DNA of 64,000 nucleotides from Candidatus Thorarchaeota archaeon (GCA_013388835.1 JACAEL010000069.1:1-64000); one strand, 5' to 3'; shown: positions 16,491 to 25,878, counted from the first letter of the stretch. A program made the numbers and translations. The notes: generated from the letters alone by a model not told the origin.

Positions 16491-17696
16491 TTGACACGAC
16501 TTCAGGCCATGCGCGCCAGCAATGAGGTCTCAGGGTTCATTTGTTCGCGCCTTCCTTCAGGGCGCCTAGAGTCTGGATGTATTGAACAGGGTCTCTTCTC
16601 AAAGGGTACTGAGGGCGAGCTTCGTCTGCGCACGACTCAGGTACAGACTCTGATACCTGCAGACCGGACTGTTCGCCTCTTCACCGAACGAGGAGTGTTG
16701 AAGCAGGGCGACTATGGCATTCTCATGCTGGGCGAGCCGGGTCTGCACTCACCGCGATTCAATGTATATCTTGGGAACGACTCCTCAGAAGGCCAGACGT
16801 TCAGATACTGCGCCGCATTCTGGACTGTGAGCTCAACTCCTGATAGAGTACTTCGGATAGTCCTCAACGAGGCATTGGGCGTCGAGCCACCTCAGAGTAG
16901 CACAGTGTTCACAGACTATGTCGAAGAGGTCAGAGAGGCTGCTTCGATGGGACTCGTGAAAGAGGCACTTGCTATGGCGATACCAAGAGGGAAGTTCAAG
17001 CCCTCCGAATGGGTTAGTGAAGCAACAGCCGCAGAGGAGGACGAAAAGGTCCCGCTAAAGGTGGGCGAACTGAAACTCATACCGAGTCTTGCCCCGGTTG
17101 TGACCACTTGGATTCTTGGACTTGAGCTGGTCAGAAACACAAGAGACCGGTGCGTTGCTGCAATCATGTCACACGATGGTCGCACTGAGTCATGTCTGTG
17201 GGACGGTTTGAGGAGTATGGCTCTGTTCATGGTAACGGAAGGCCTAGATGCGAACCCCCTCCTGCTTTCAACAGTCCAGTCAATGTGGTCGTCTGGGAAA
17301 GAACGAGACCTGCCACCCAAGGTGCCTCAGAGTCGTTCAGACGATACTGCTCAATTGCGTATGCAAGACTCGTCATCCCCAAGTCTCGTCGAGTCAGAGA
17401 GAGTTGAGCGAGGACAAGACAAGACGACAGCGACGCCCAGCGACTTGGACCAGCTCACCCAGCTGATTCGAAACGTGCCCGTCGCTGAGATCCTATCCCG
17501 ACTGGCACATGTTGAACAGCGGGTCGAGTCCATAAGCACTAGGACGCCGTCCTCGCCCGATGAGTCGGGTAGTAGGTCCCTCCACGAACTGACGACCAGT
17601 CGGCTAAAGGAGGTGGTCGAACGGCTCGAACGACTGTCTGAACGTCTAGAGGACTTGGAAAAGAGAATCGCACGGTTTGCTTCGAAGACAGGGTGA
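16491..17696 (+). CDS. Unknown protein of the VWA operon, with C-terminal coiled coil
   Basis: About 400 residues. The first 270 form an alpha/beta region I cannot place, with beta-rich beginnings (SRLPSGRLESGCIEQGL, VRLFTERGVLKQGDYGILML) and helices later (EVREAASMGLVKEALAMA). Residues 275-320 are low-complexity and charged, and the last 60 form a strong coiled coil (LKEVVERLERLSERLEDLEK). TTG 16491 is preferred because GGTGA lies seven bases upstream and overlaps the previous stop; TTG 16476 is an alternative. Tight spacing on both sides ties it to the VWA proteins as a likely partner. Confidence 0.65.
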   Translation: MTRLQAMRASNEVSGFICSRLPSGRLESGCIEQGLFSKGTEGELRLRTTQVQTLIPADRTVRLFTERGVLKQGDYGILMLGEPGLHSPRFNVYLGNDSSEGQTFRYCAAFWTVSSTPDRVLRIVLNEALGVEPPQSSTVFTDYVEEVREAASMGLVKEALAMAIPRGKFKPSEWVSEATAAEEDEKVPLKVGELKLIPSLAPVVTTWILGLELVRNTRDRCVAAIMSHDGRTESCLWDGLRSMALFMVTEGLDANPLLLSTVQSMWSSGKERDLPPKVPQSRSDDTAQLRMQDSSSPSLVESERVERGQDKTTATPSDLDQLTQLIRNVPVAEILSRLAHVEQRVESISTRTPSSPDESGSRSLHELTTSRLKEVVERLERLSERLEDLEKRIARFASKTG

Positions 17697-17703
17697 CATT
17701 CCT

Positions 17704-17997
17704 ATGACAGACAGCAATGAGGAAGAGACGCGGAAGGATGCACAGTCTGTTCTTGCCTCGATGTCCGAGATTCTACAGCGACTTGAGAATGTCGAGAGTG
17801 TGCTTGACAGGATCGAAACGACTCTCGGAAAGAGACAAGGGTTGGCCTTGACGGACCAGACCGAGACCCGCGTGTCGAAGCTGCAATCGACTGCATCTCT
17901 CACCGAATCGACTCGCGAGGCGGTCTCCAGACTAGAGGTGGAGGTTGCAGACCTCGAGTCAAGAGTGAAGGCCATCGAGCTAATGCTGTCCGAGTAG
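17704..17997 (+). CDS. Short coiled-coil protein of the VWA operon
   Basis: A 97-residue acidic coiled coil (MSEILQRLENVESVLDRIET, then VSRLEVEVADLESRVKAIEL). ATG 17704 follows a GGTGA eight bases upstream that overlaps the previous stop. Its helix register resembles the C-terminal helix of the preceding protein, which hints that the two pair as a hetero-coil. It ends directly against the convergent gene at 17998. Confidence 0.65.
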   Translation: MTDSNEEETRKDAQSVLASMSEILQRLENVESVLDRIETTLGKRQGLALTDQTETRVSKLQSTASLTESTREAVSRLEVEVADLESRVKAIELMLSE

Positions 17998-20658
17998 TCA
18001 CCGAGGCTGTCCTGAAGCAGTCAGTGCTTCGAGCGAAGAGAGGACTGCGTTGTGTATCGTCTGTAGACATATCTTCGAAGCCTTTTCAACCACGAAACAT
18101 GACCCCTGCAGAGTCTTCAGTGCAGCCTGAGTGTCGAAGCTCTCCCCGACACCTATGACAAGAACCCGGCAACCATTCCTCTGTCCGATGGCATGGATGA
18201 AGGATGCGGCTTCATCTCCCTCGGCCTCTGCCCCACTTGTGACCAGAATTGCAAGAGTGGGCCTCTGGTCGCCAAAGTCCTCCAGAAACTCAGCAATGGA
18301 GCGATAGACCTCAGTCATGTTGGGAGGCCCAGCAGAGTCCCTGAGCGCGTCAAGCACTGATAGGACCATAGTGGTCCGTACCTCGCTTGACTCCATGTCA
18401 TCAGAGAACTGCAAGTACTGCTGAACCGTTTCCGCTTTCTGAACCGAGAACTTCTCCACGTCCTTGCTTGCGTTGATGAGAGCGAACCTCCCGTCGCATC
18501 GGTTCACCTCGAACAGGCTCATCAACAGCAGTCCAATTATCGCAACCCCCTCGGACCCCGAAACACTTCCCCGTACGTGGTCCGCAATCTGCTCCGTCAG
18601 GCCACCACCAGCGGAGCGCGTCAGTCTTGACAGGATGCTCCTCGGGGATGTCACGGAGATGCGTGACTCTCTACCTCCATTGAATTCAAGGCAGAGAATG
18701 ACATTGATCTCGGAGAGAGACGGAAGGGGTCTGAATTCCACATCCGCTCCTGTCAGAGTGCCGACCTCTCCGGGTCGGAGCTGCGGCCGTGACCACGTCA
18801 GATTAAAGATCACACCATGCTTCTGGCCCAAGGGGTAGTACTTCACACCTCTTGCAACAAAGAATCCCTGAAGCTTCGAGACAACATCACCATCTCTGAG
18901 CTGTATCAGGGACACCGTCTCCCCGGTGGTCGGTCCTGCAGACTCCCTGTAGCCAAAGACCACCTGTCTGAGGCCAATAGGCTGCCCCTGATACCTTACA
19001 ATGTCTAGCTGGTGCTTTCCGCTCATTGCGACAAGTTCTGAGTCGAGAGTGTGCACTGAGGCAGTCCGCGATTCCACGTCGCATGCGAAGGCCTTTCCTA
19101 CAAACCACTGACCGGTATGGTCCTCGAGAATCAGGACAAGGTCATCATCAGATACATTGAGTGCTTCCATGTCGCTCCGGTTCAGCCCAATCATTCCGGG
19201 GGAGGTCTCCTGCCTGCTCGCTGAGAAGTGAAGTGTAGAGAGTATCTCGACAGGGTCGACTACCCGGAAGTGCTCAAGAAGTGACTTACCAAACGCTCTC
19301 AGATGAGAGGGAGAGTTAAGCACCGGGCCCGACTGGGTGATGGACCTTAGAAGCGCAGTCATCTCTTCAGAGTCCCGGGACACCGGACCACGACTGAGCA
19401 CTCTCGTCCATCCCACCAGTCTCAGAGTCCCATCGTGTTCAGACTTCATGACCAGACTGGAAGCCCGCTCAGATGCGGCATCCTCGACTGTGACCACGGC
19501 TGTGCTGGTGTCTACTCTATAAGAGTCTGTTGAGATCATGAACGCCACAGATGCGACATGCTTCTGCTCTCTCGAAGCCAAGACCTGTAGCATGCGCAAG
19601 ACCTCATCATAAGCAGCCTTGCCCAACGACCGCTCAGCGACAACACACTCATCGTTAGCAGTAGCACGGAGGAAGGGTGGCGCTGATGGTAGCATCCGCA
19701 TGAGATTGCCCGCAAATATCCTCTGGAGGTCTCGCGGGGTTCCGGCCAGAGTCCTGCTCAGCAGATAGCTGAGAATCTCTGTTATGCTGTCGCCCAGCTG
19801 CGTCTCCGGATATAGACTCCCGAAGACAAGCCCGGACGCCCAGTCTTCGCCTCGGACTTCACGTAGCCGCTTGGTGATGGTGGATAGGGACCTCACTGTG
19901 GAACCCGCTGTGAGGAACCTTATGTCGGGTATTTCGGCCAGTCGGTTCACGACTGCTCCTAGCGTCTTGTGTGAACGCAGCGTGAGTACAATCGACGACC
20001 ACTTCAGTCCCATGCTTTTCAGAACCGAAAGCCATTCTAGGAGCGCGTCAAGGTCCTCTCGGTTGACCATCTCAATGAAGACGGGAAACCCCTGCCTCAG
20101 GTAGCCTATGAGGTCGTTTCTGTGGTGGCCATCAAAGACAGGCTTCAAGTCTTCTACTCGGAGCTGACAACCCCACCCTTGTCTGTCGTAGTCGCCCCAC
20201 CGGAGGTCTTGAGTGACAAGCATTCTAGGGCCATAGGGAGCGGTGAGGCACCATCTTCTGACAGTCTCAGAGTTCTCCTCTCGCTGAGCCTTACTCAACA
20301 CCATGTCTCCGACGTTCGATAGGGGACGAACGAGGAATTGGTCAACTAGCCAGCTGGTATCTGCCTCCTGCATTCCGGCATAGAGGTCACTAAGCAGCCG
20401 AGGTCTTGCCAGGTAGTCGTAGGTCTTACGAGGGACGTACTTGTACGCACTGGGATACTTTGAGACAAGCGTGAACAGCTGGCTCTCCACGGTCCTGTAG
20501 TATGAGAGTGCCCGGGCCGGGTCGAATGTTGTATTCTGAGATCCCACCTGGACGACTCCAAGTTGTAGCGTCCCGTCAAGTACAAAGAAGCGGTGGATTT
20601 CATTTGCCTCGCTGTCTTCTACTACCAGCAAGTGACTCGCCCCGTTGGTTTGTGTCAT
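17998..20658 (-). CDS. Pseudo-amidohydrolase / Cdc48-N-like / VWA fusion protein
   Basis: An 886-residue protein with three parts. Residues about 20-330 parallel the active amidohydrolase encoded next door (20761): RFFVLDGTLQLG against AFYVVDAHHHMG, TSWLVDQFLVRPLS against HGWLVDRTVVFPYS, RDLQRIFAGNLMRML against ADIQRVLAGNILSLV. The metal HxH is replaced (D28-G-T-L), so it should be inactive. Residues about 485-645 form a Cdc48-N-like double-psi barrel (SPGMIGLNRSDMEALNVSDD, GFFVARGVKYYPLGQKHGVI). Residues about 650-880 form a VWA fold (RPTLAILVTSGAEAEG, CRVLVIGVGES) lacking DxSxS (it has LEFNGGRES). ATG 20658 is chosen; 72 further upstream codons look non-coding. Confidence 0.7.
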   Translation of the reverse strand: MTQTNGASHLLVVEDSEANEIHRFFVLDGTLQLGVVQVGSQNTTFDPARALSYYRTVESQLFTLVSKYPSAYKYVPRKTYDYLARPRLLSDLYAGMQEADTSWLVDQFLVRPLSNVGDMVLSKAQREENSETVRRWCLTAPYGPRMLVTQDLRWGDYDRQGWGCQLRVEDLKPVFDGHHRNDLIGYLRQGFPVFIEMVNREDLDALLEWLSVLKSMGLKWSSIVLTLRSHKTLGAVVNRLAEIPDIRFLTAGSTVRSLSTITKRLREVRGEDWASGLVFGSLYPETQLGDSITEILSYLLSRTLAGTPRDLQRIFAGNLMRMLPSAPPFLRATANDECVVAERSLGKAAYDEVLRMLQVLASREQKHVASVAFMISTDSYRVDTSTAVVTVEDAASERASSLVMKSEHDGTLRLVGWTRVLSRGPVSRDSEEMTALLRSITQSGPVLNSPSHLRAFGKSLLEHFRVVDPVEILSTLHFSASRQETSPGMIGLNRSDMEALNVSDDDLVLILEDHTGQWFVGKAFACDVESRTASVHTLDSELVAMSGKHQLDIVRYQGQPIGLRQVVFGYRESAGPTTGETVSLIQLRDGDVVSKLQGFFVARGVKYYPLGQKHGVIFNLTWSRPQLRPGEVGTLTGADVEFRPLPSLSEINVILCLEFNGGRESRISVTSPRSILSRLTRSAGGGLTEQIADHVRGSVSGSEGVAIIGLLLMSLFEVNRCDGRFALINASKDVEKFSVQKAETVQQYLQFSDDMESSEVRTTMVLSVLDALRDSAGPPNMTEVYRSIAEFLEDFGDQRPTLAILVTSGAEAEGDEAASFIHAIGQRNGCRVLVIGVGESFDTQAALKTLQGSCFVVEKASKICLQTIHNAVLSSLEALTASGQPR

Positions 20659-20760
20659 TCCTGTTGGTGAACAGATATATGCGTAGTGTATCGTCAGATG
20701 TCTGTCTGTACCATGTTTCATCACGTCCACATCATGACAGCACAGGCGGAGTTGTAGCAG

Positions 20761-22260
20761 ATGCTCATTGTGCGAGCTGTGGAGGACCTCCCCCAGTATG
20801 GAATGAAGAAAGGGCAGGAGATTGCATTCTATGTGGTTGATGCCCACCACCACATGGGGAAGGAGAAGTCCCACAGGAACACTCCCTCTGGAGCATATGA
20901 CTTCTATGCACTCCTGTGGTTCGAAATGCAGCGCATGGCCAAGGAGATGCTTGACAGAGATGAACTGCTTCTTGAGCCGGTCAGGGTCGAGCCACCACCG
21001 GCAGTGGCAAGACTCTTCGGGTCAAGGGATGACTGGAATGCTTTCAACCATGGTTGGCTTGTGGACCGGACTGTCGTCTTTCCATACTCGGACGACTATG
21101 CCCGCTCCGGCTTTCCGCAGAACGCCAGCTTCAAGGTCTCAAATGACCGCATAGCCGGATGGTCCACTCGGGCGCCCAACTCCGCCAGACTCATAGGGTT
21201 CGCTCGGGTCGACCCGATGGACTACAAGGAGGGAAGACCCGACTTGGCAGTGGTGGAACTCGAACGCGCTGTCAAGACCCTGGGTCTGAGGGGTCTCAAA
21301 CTGCATCCACTGTCTCAGCTCTTCGTCGACGATCTCACCAGCACACCCGTCAAGGAGGTACTTCTCAAGGCATTTGAACTGAACATCCCTGTCCTCTTTG
21401 ACACGAGAAACATCCGAACGGTCAGCAAGATAGTCGAACTGACGGAGGCTCTTGCAGGACCCGCCATCGACCGGTCATACAGCGGGGTGATTGTGGCTCA
21501 CTGTGGCATGAGCCCGGGCGACCCTGCACTATACAAGTACCTTGGGCATCCACGAGTCTATGGGGAGACCTCCACACTACACGGCAATGATGTGCCGCTT
21601 CTATTCAAGAGCGCGAGGGAGAGGATCGTATCAGATGGAAACAGATGGTCAGAGAAGCTCATCTTCGGAACCGACTACACCTTTCTCTCTGTCCAAGCGG
21701 CTCAGGTTGTCCTCTTCATGCTCTCTCGTGACTTCCCCGGGAACCTGGCCGACATACAGAGGGTGCTGGCCGGGAATATCCTCTCCCTAGTCAGGACCCC
21801 CATGAAGACAGACGCGGGTTGTACTCTGAAGCCAAGACAACTGCTGCTCAGGAGGCAGTCCAGCAGTGTGCTGGAGGCTCTGGAGAGAGAGGTGTTCTCT
21901 CTCGTATCAGACGGCGAATGGGAGACCTCCTCATTGGACTTTCTGATCCCACCATCGGGGACTTGGCCGGAACCCCGCGTGGAGGAGAGCGGCTGGTTCT
22001 GCGGAGTGGACATTGAATCGTATGTCCTCACGATTGTGCACCGGGAGTCGAGGAGAGAGGTGCATCTTCTGTTTCGCCAGCATCCGGGGGACATTGTCAC
22101 ACTGTCGGTGATTGGTAGTCGCGGCGAACCAACGCTTTGCACAACAGAACACTCAACACAGAGAATGAACTACGAACTTGAGAGGACTCTCAGTAAGAAC
22201 TCCAGGCAGATTGACAGCCCAGACGCTGTTCACGCGGCACTGAAGTCACTGCTACCATAG
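20761..22260 (+). CDS. Amidohydrolase (amidohydro_2 type) with unknown C-terminal domain
   Basis: Residues about 22-350 form a TIM-barrel metal hydrolase with every expected ligand motif: VVDAHHHMG (H29, H31), GLRGLKLHPLSQLF, GVIVAHCGMSPG and IFGTDYTFLS. Relatives hydrolyse or decarboxylate small aromatic or cyclic acids. The last 145 residues (from RRQSSSVLEALEREV) are an extra alpha/beta domain that seems to have a counterpart in the pseudo-enzyme encoded divergently. The shared architecture and 102-base divergent promoter suggest a paired enzyme and pseudo-enzyme. Start ATG 20761; the 33 residues before the HxH strand are longer than usual. Confidence 0.8.
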   Translation: MLIVRAVEDLPQYGMKKGQEIAFYVVDAHHHMGKEKSHRNTPSGAYDFYALLWFEMQRMAKEMLDRDELLLEPVRVEPPPAVARLFGSRDDWNAFNHGWLVDRTVVFPYSDDYARSGFPQNASFKVSNDRIAGWSTRAPNSARLIGFARVDPMDYKEGRPDLAVVELERAVKTLGLRGLKLHPLSQLFVDDLTSTPVKEVLLKAFELNIPVLFDTRNIRTVSKIVELTEALAGPAIDRSYSGVIVAHCGMSPGDPALYKYLGHPRVYGETSTLHGNDVPLLFKSARERIVSDGNRWSEKLIFGTDYTFLSVQAAQVVLFMLSRDFPGNLADIQRVLAGNILSLVRTPMKTDAGCTLKPRQLLLRRQSSSVLEALEREVFSLVSDGEWETSSLDFLIPPSGTWPEPRVEESGWFCGVDIESYVLTIVHRESRREVHLLFRQHPGDIVTLSVIGSRGEPTLCTTEHSTQRMNYELERTLSKNSRQIDSPDAVHAALKSLLP

Positions 22261-22308
22261 CGACCGATTCTTTATAACAACACACTGACACGCAGATTAC
22301 AAGGAATT

Positions 22309-23613
22309 GTGGAGGCGACAGAGATCCCCAAACGCATGACTTTGAAGATTGTTGATGGTGGCGATCTCAGAGGATATGCGAATCTTCATCCGGACACCGC
22401 AAAGGCGCTCGACGCTGAGATTGGCTCGATAGTCACGTTCGAAGACACAAGCAGCGGCTTCTGGGGCGCAGCCGAGATACGGAAGAGCTCCTCTGTGGGA
22501 CGGGACCGAATAGTAGTCGACACACTCATACTGGAGGCTTCCCTCCTAATGGATGGTGACACGGTTGAGGTGGAGCTGTATGAGAAAGATATGGTCGCTC
22601 TCGAGTACGTGGAGTTTGGACTGAAGCCGCTGACAGACAAGGCAAACTCAGAGGACCTGATAACCAGAGCTGCAGAAAAGATCGACTCACTTGAGAAAGT
22701 GATAGGTGGTCGTCTGGTCTACCCCGGGATGTCCTTCAACTGGCCGGAGATGGCTGTCAAAGTTGAGATTACCCTGACCCGACCTCCACTGAGCGGCAAG
22801 AGCTTCGCGAAGCTCGCCTTTGAGGCGTTACGAGAGAAGACCGGGTACCAGTTCAAGACAATTGGTATTGCTACACCATTCAATGCCATACTCTGCATTG
22901 ACACAAGCGGGTCCATGAAGACTACCGACGTTCCTGTTCAGGACATTGCACATGCGAGGGAGGGGCTGAAGGACCTGGCAGGTGACAATCCAGAGGTGCA
23001 GAGCTTCTTGGATCGTTTTGAAGAGGGCAAGAATGTGAGCAGAGCCGAGGCCGCCGCGATGGCGGTCCTGCTCTATCTGGCCGAGAAGGTGGGTCGAGGG
23101 TATGGCGAGAAGGTCGCACTAGTCACCTTTGAGAAGGATGTCAGTGAGATGACCTTTCTGAACTCTGAAACGGGAGAAGTGCAACCGTTTGTGGAGTGTA
23201 CTGGGAAAGACAAGGCTCTCGGCCAACAGGTGATCAGCACTTATGTCATAGACAAGGTAGAGGAAGGCGGGACGCTCACTGATATCGGTACCGCCCTCAT
23301 CAAGGCCCATGAGATTCTGCTTGCGTTCAAAGACCCAAACAAACCCGCAATGATAATCGTGCTCACTGATGGTATGACAACAGCAGGCCCGCCTCCACTG
23401 AAGGTACTGAAAGAGCGCTTCACGGAGAAGAACCGACTCGTAATCTACACGATAGGCCTGGGCGAGCGAAGTGAGATTGACGAAGAGCTCATGCTGGCCA
23501 TAGCTCAGTTCGGTAACGGGACCTATCGTCATGTCGATAACATGAGGGACCTGCTCGAATGGTACGGCAGACTTGCAAGCGAGTTCGCCATTGTCATAAA
23601 GGGAAATGCCTAG
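22309..23613 (+). CDS. Cdc48-N-like barrel plus intact VWA domain
   Basis: A 434-residue protein. Residues about 10-170 form a double-psi-barrel type N-domain (LRGYANLHPDTAKALDAEIG, then LLMDGDTVEVELYE and GGRLVYPGMSFNWPE). Residues about 195-430 form a canonical VWA with an intact MIDAS: ILCIDTSGSMKTTD, EGGTLTDIGTAL and IVLTDGMTTAGPPP. Start GTG 22309 has AAGGAA a few bases upstream, and TTTATAA (22270-22276) is a TATA-like box about 35 bases ahead. It is the one member of the Cdc48-N/VWA set here with a working metal site. It overlaps its convergent neighbour by four bases. Confidence 0.75.
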   Translation: MEATEIPKRMTLKIVDGGDLRGYANLHPDTAKALDAEIGSIVTFEDTSSGFWGAAEIRKSSSVGRDRIVVDTLILEASLLMDGDTVEVELYEKDMVALEYVEFGLKPLTDKANSEDLITRAAEKIDSLEKVIGGRLVYPGMSFNWPEMAVKVEITLTRPPLSGKSFAKLAFEALREKTGYQFKTIGIATPFNAILCIDTSGSMKTTDVPVQDIAHAREGLKDLAGDNPEVQSFLDRFEEGKNVSRAEAAAMAVLLYLAEKVGRGYGEKVALVTFEKDVSEMTFLNSETGEVQPFVECTGKDKALGQQVISTYVIDKVEEGGTLTDIGTALIKAHEILLAFKDPNKPAMIIVLTDGMTTAGPPPLKVLKERFTEKNRLVIYTIGLGERSEIDEELMLAIAQFGNGTYRHVDNMRDLLEWYGRLASEFAIVIKGNA

Positions 23614-24758
23614 GAGAAGGCGTCAACCAGCCCTCTCAGAGTGTCTAGATCCATGTCGCGGATTTGCTCTTCGGTCAGCCCCTTCAGCGCCTCTGGGGGC
23701 ACCTTCATCAAGAGCTTCCCCTTGACTTCGCCATACTTGGTGATTAGTTCTGAACTCGTAGACTCTTCGGAAGACGTGGCAGACGATTCGCCTGAGGACT
23801 CCCTGTCAGGCGTAGCAATCAGGGCCTCAAGCTCATCTTCACTTAGGCTGTCAATGGCGCCCGGTGGCAGTGAGTCTCGGACTTCCTTCGGTATCTTGGC
23901 AATGAGCTCCTCACGGCTCGGTCCCTTCTTCACTACCCTGACCTTCTTCACCTTCCGAACACGTACTGTCTTCTTCTTCTCCCTGCCTGCAGCTTCAGGG
24001 AAGGAAGCCATCAGTGAGTCGACGAGTTCTCTTGCAGTGGTTGGAGTCAGTCGTCTGAGGTCTTCTACGGGTAGGGTTGCACGCAGGTCCTCCGGTAGTT
24101 CGCTCAGAATTGCCTCCACTTCTGCCGACATTCCTGTTGTCTTCGGAGTGGTGACTTCAGCTTCGGCTGTCGCGGCGGGTGTCTCTGTGCTTCTGAGGAT
24201 TATGGGCTCGCTCTCAAGCTCCGCCTCCAGAGCGGTTGAGTCAATGGGTACGTCGAACTTCTGGCGGCTCCATCTGACGTAGCTGTCGATTGCATTCGAG
24301 TTCACGCGAAGACCTCGGAGGTATTCTCGGACCTGTTCCTCGGTCATGCCCGGAAAGCCATCAATGAACTTGTCGATGGTCTCAGAGGGCAGTCTCGCCC
24401 AGATTGGACCGTTGACCAGTTTCGACAGCCCTGCAGCACAGTGGGACCGCACCCATGTGTTTGTGTCCTTGAGACCCCTCAATAGATGGGGTATGTTCCG
24501 GGGTTGTCGGTACCACGCAATCAGCTGAGCAGCAGCTATCCTCACATTGGCCTCATCATCATCCAGTGCTCGTACCGCATCAAGGACCATTGATGGGTCC
24601 CCGACTTCGACTGCAGCCAATAGAGCTCTCTCCCGAACTGTCTCAGAGGCATCCGAGAAAGCACTGATCAGTTCCGCTCTGACCTTGGGGTCCTTCCGTG
24701 CTAGCTTTCCGACTTCCTCGGTTTCATACTCAAGCAACATCTGCCTAGTATCAGCCAA
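23610..24758 (-). CDS. HEAT-repeat protein with tandem PxxLxxxLP motifs
   Basis: Residues 1-130 are HEAT/PBS-lyase-type repeats (VRERALLAAVEVGDPSMVLD, VRIAAAQLIAWYRQPRNIP, WVRSHCAAGLSKLV). From residue 215 a short helical motif occurs three times: SELPEDLRATLPVEDLRRLT (219-238), AKIPKEVRDSLPPGAIDSLS (287-306) and MKVPPEALKGLTEEQIRDMD (351-370), each ending in a leucine-rich ELV/ALI/GLV helix. Charged linkers separate them, one strongly basic (KKKTVRVRKVKKVRVVKK, 261-278). TTG 24758 has AGGAGA upstream. It is probably a scaffold; its convergent overlap with the VWA gene makes it a candidate cluster partner. Confidence 0.7.
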   Translation of the reverse strand: MADTRQMLLEYETEEVGKLARKDPKVRAELISAFSDASETVRERALLAAVEVGDPSMVLDAVRALDDDEANVRIAAAQLIAWYRQPRNIPHLLRGLKDTNTWVRSHCAAGLSKLVNGPIWARLPSETIDKFIDGFPGMTEEQVREYLRGLRVNSNAIDSYVRWSRQKFDVPIDSTALEAELESEPIILRSTETPAATAEAEVTTPKTTGMSAEVEAILSELPEDLRATLPVEDLRRLTPTTARELVDSLMASFPEAAGREKKKTVRVRKVKKVRVVKKGPSREELIAKIPKEVRDSLPPGAIDSLSEDELEALIATPDRESSGESSATSSEESTSSELITKYGEVKGKLLMKVPPEALKGLTEEQIRDMDLDTLRGLVDAFS

Positions 24759-25050
24759 TCCCTAGGGGTCTCCTTAGACATGACTTCTATGGTCGGTTTT
24801 ACCGATATATGTCCCGTACTTAAATCACTTGGCCCTAGATATGGCTTTAGTGGGGATAGACACCACTGCACTAGCTTGTTGACACCACTCATCGTACGAC
24901 TGGGACCAGTACATGTTCCGACCTCTTGTAGCCTCGTTCGCAGACCCGGGGTGACACGACAAACCATTGCACATCCATGGACATGACATCACTGCATAGT
25001 GAGACCGGATTAGATTTAGGCAAGAATGAGGAGGAAGACTCGATGCGCAG

Positions 25051-25878
25051 ATGTCTGACGATCGCCGTGCAAGAGTCACAAGAGTGACTCTCTTCGCACT
25101 ACTGATGGTTGCAATTGTTGCGCTGCCAGTCTTCGGTTCCGCACTCTTTGCAGGAGAGGATGCAGAAGTTGTCGGGAGCATTCTCGCGCTCTGCACCTTT
25201 CCATTGATGTATCTCGCACTCGTGTACTTCTTGGGCCAAGAGCGAAGAAAGGGATTCTCCAGCCTCGGGCTCACTCTCACGCCCAATACCGTTCATAGTC
25301 TGATTATCGGCGCCCTGTCAGGACTAGTCGCATCCAGTGTGGTATTCCTGCTGGCACTCACCTTCGGCGGGCAGACACGACCTGTCTCAGAGATCACCGC
25401 CGACCTCATCATCTCGGAGATTGTGATTACAGCATTGGTGGCAGGTCTTGAGGAGCTCTCTTACCGAGGTTACATGATGACAAGAATGGCCGAGCTCTGG
25501 GGCAAAGGTAGAGCAATCCTGCTCAGCTCTGCAGTCTTCTCATTGGTTCACTTCAGCTGGTGGCTGCCATGGGGTACAGTGTCAGCTGAACTCGTACTCA
25601 TGTTCTCCATCAACCTCTTCTTGGGTGGCTGTGTACTTGGGGCGGCCTATTATCTCTCGGGAAGTGCCATCTGGGCGTCCATTGGCTTTCACTACATGTG
25701 GAACATTGTTGCCTATGTGATGTTTCCCGTGTACCCCACGACCCCGGTAGCAGCTCCAATCATATTTCAGATAGAGTGGGGCGTCACGACAGTCCTTGGC
25801 TTCGCTGCCGGACTTGGCCTGATGTACCTCCTCTTCAGGACAATAGATTCTTCGGGACTTCGTCGCATTCGAAACTAG
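25051..25878 (+). CDS. CPBP/CAAX-type intramembrane metalloprotease
   Basis: A 275-residue protein with about seven to eight membrane segments and the three catalytic motifs of the family: EELSYRG (E134, E135, R139), FSLVHF (H167) and HYMWN (H214, N218). Relatives cleave prenylated CAAX proteins in eukaryotes and diverse membrane peptides elsewhere. The substrate here is unknown. ATG 25051 is used; the 290 bases upstream (24759-25050) carry TATA-like elements near 24800-24830 and no gene. Confidence 0.85.
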   Translation: MSDDRRARVTRVTLFALLMVAIVALPVFGSALFAGEDAEVVGSILALCTFPLMYLALVYFLGQERRKGFSSLGLTLTPNTVHSLIIGALSGLVASSVVFLLALTFGGQTRPVSEITADLIISEIVITALVAGLEELSYRGYMMTRMAELWGKGRAILLSSAVFSLVHFSWWLPWGTVSAELVLMFSINLFLGGCVLGAAYYLSGSAIWASIGFHYMWNIVAYVMFPVYPTTPVAAPIIFQIEWGVTTVLGFAAGLGLMYLLFRTIDSSGLRRIRN

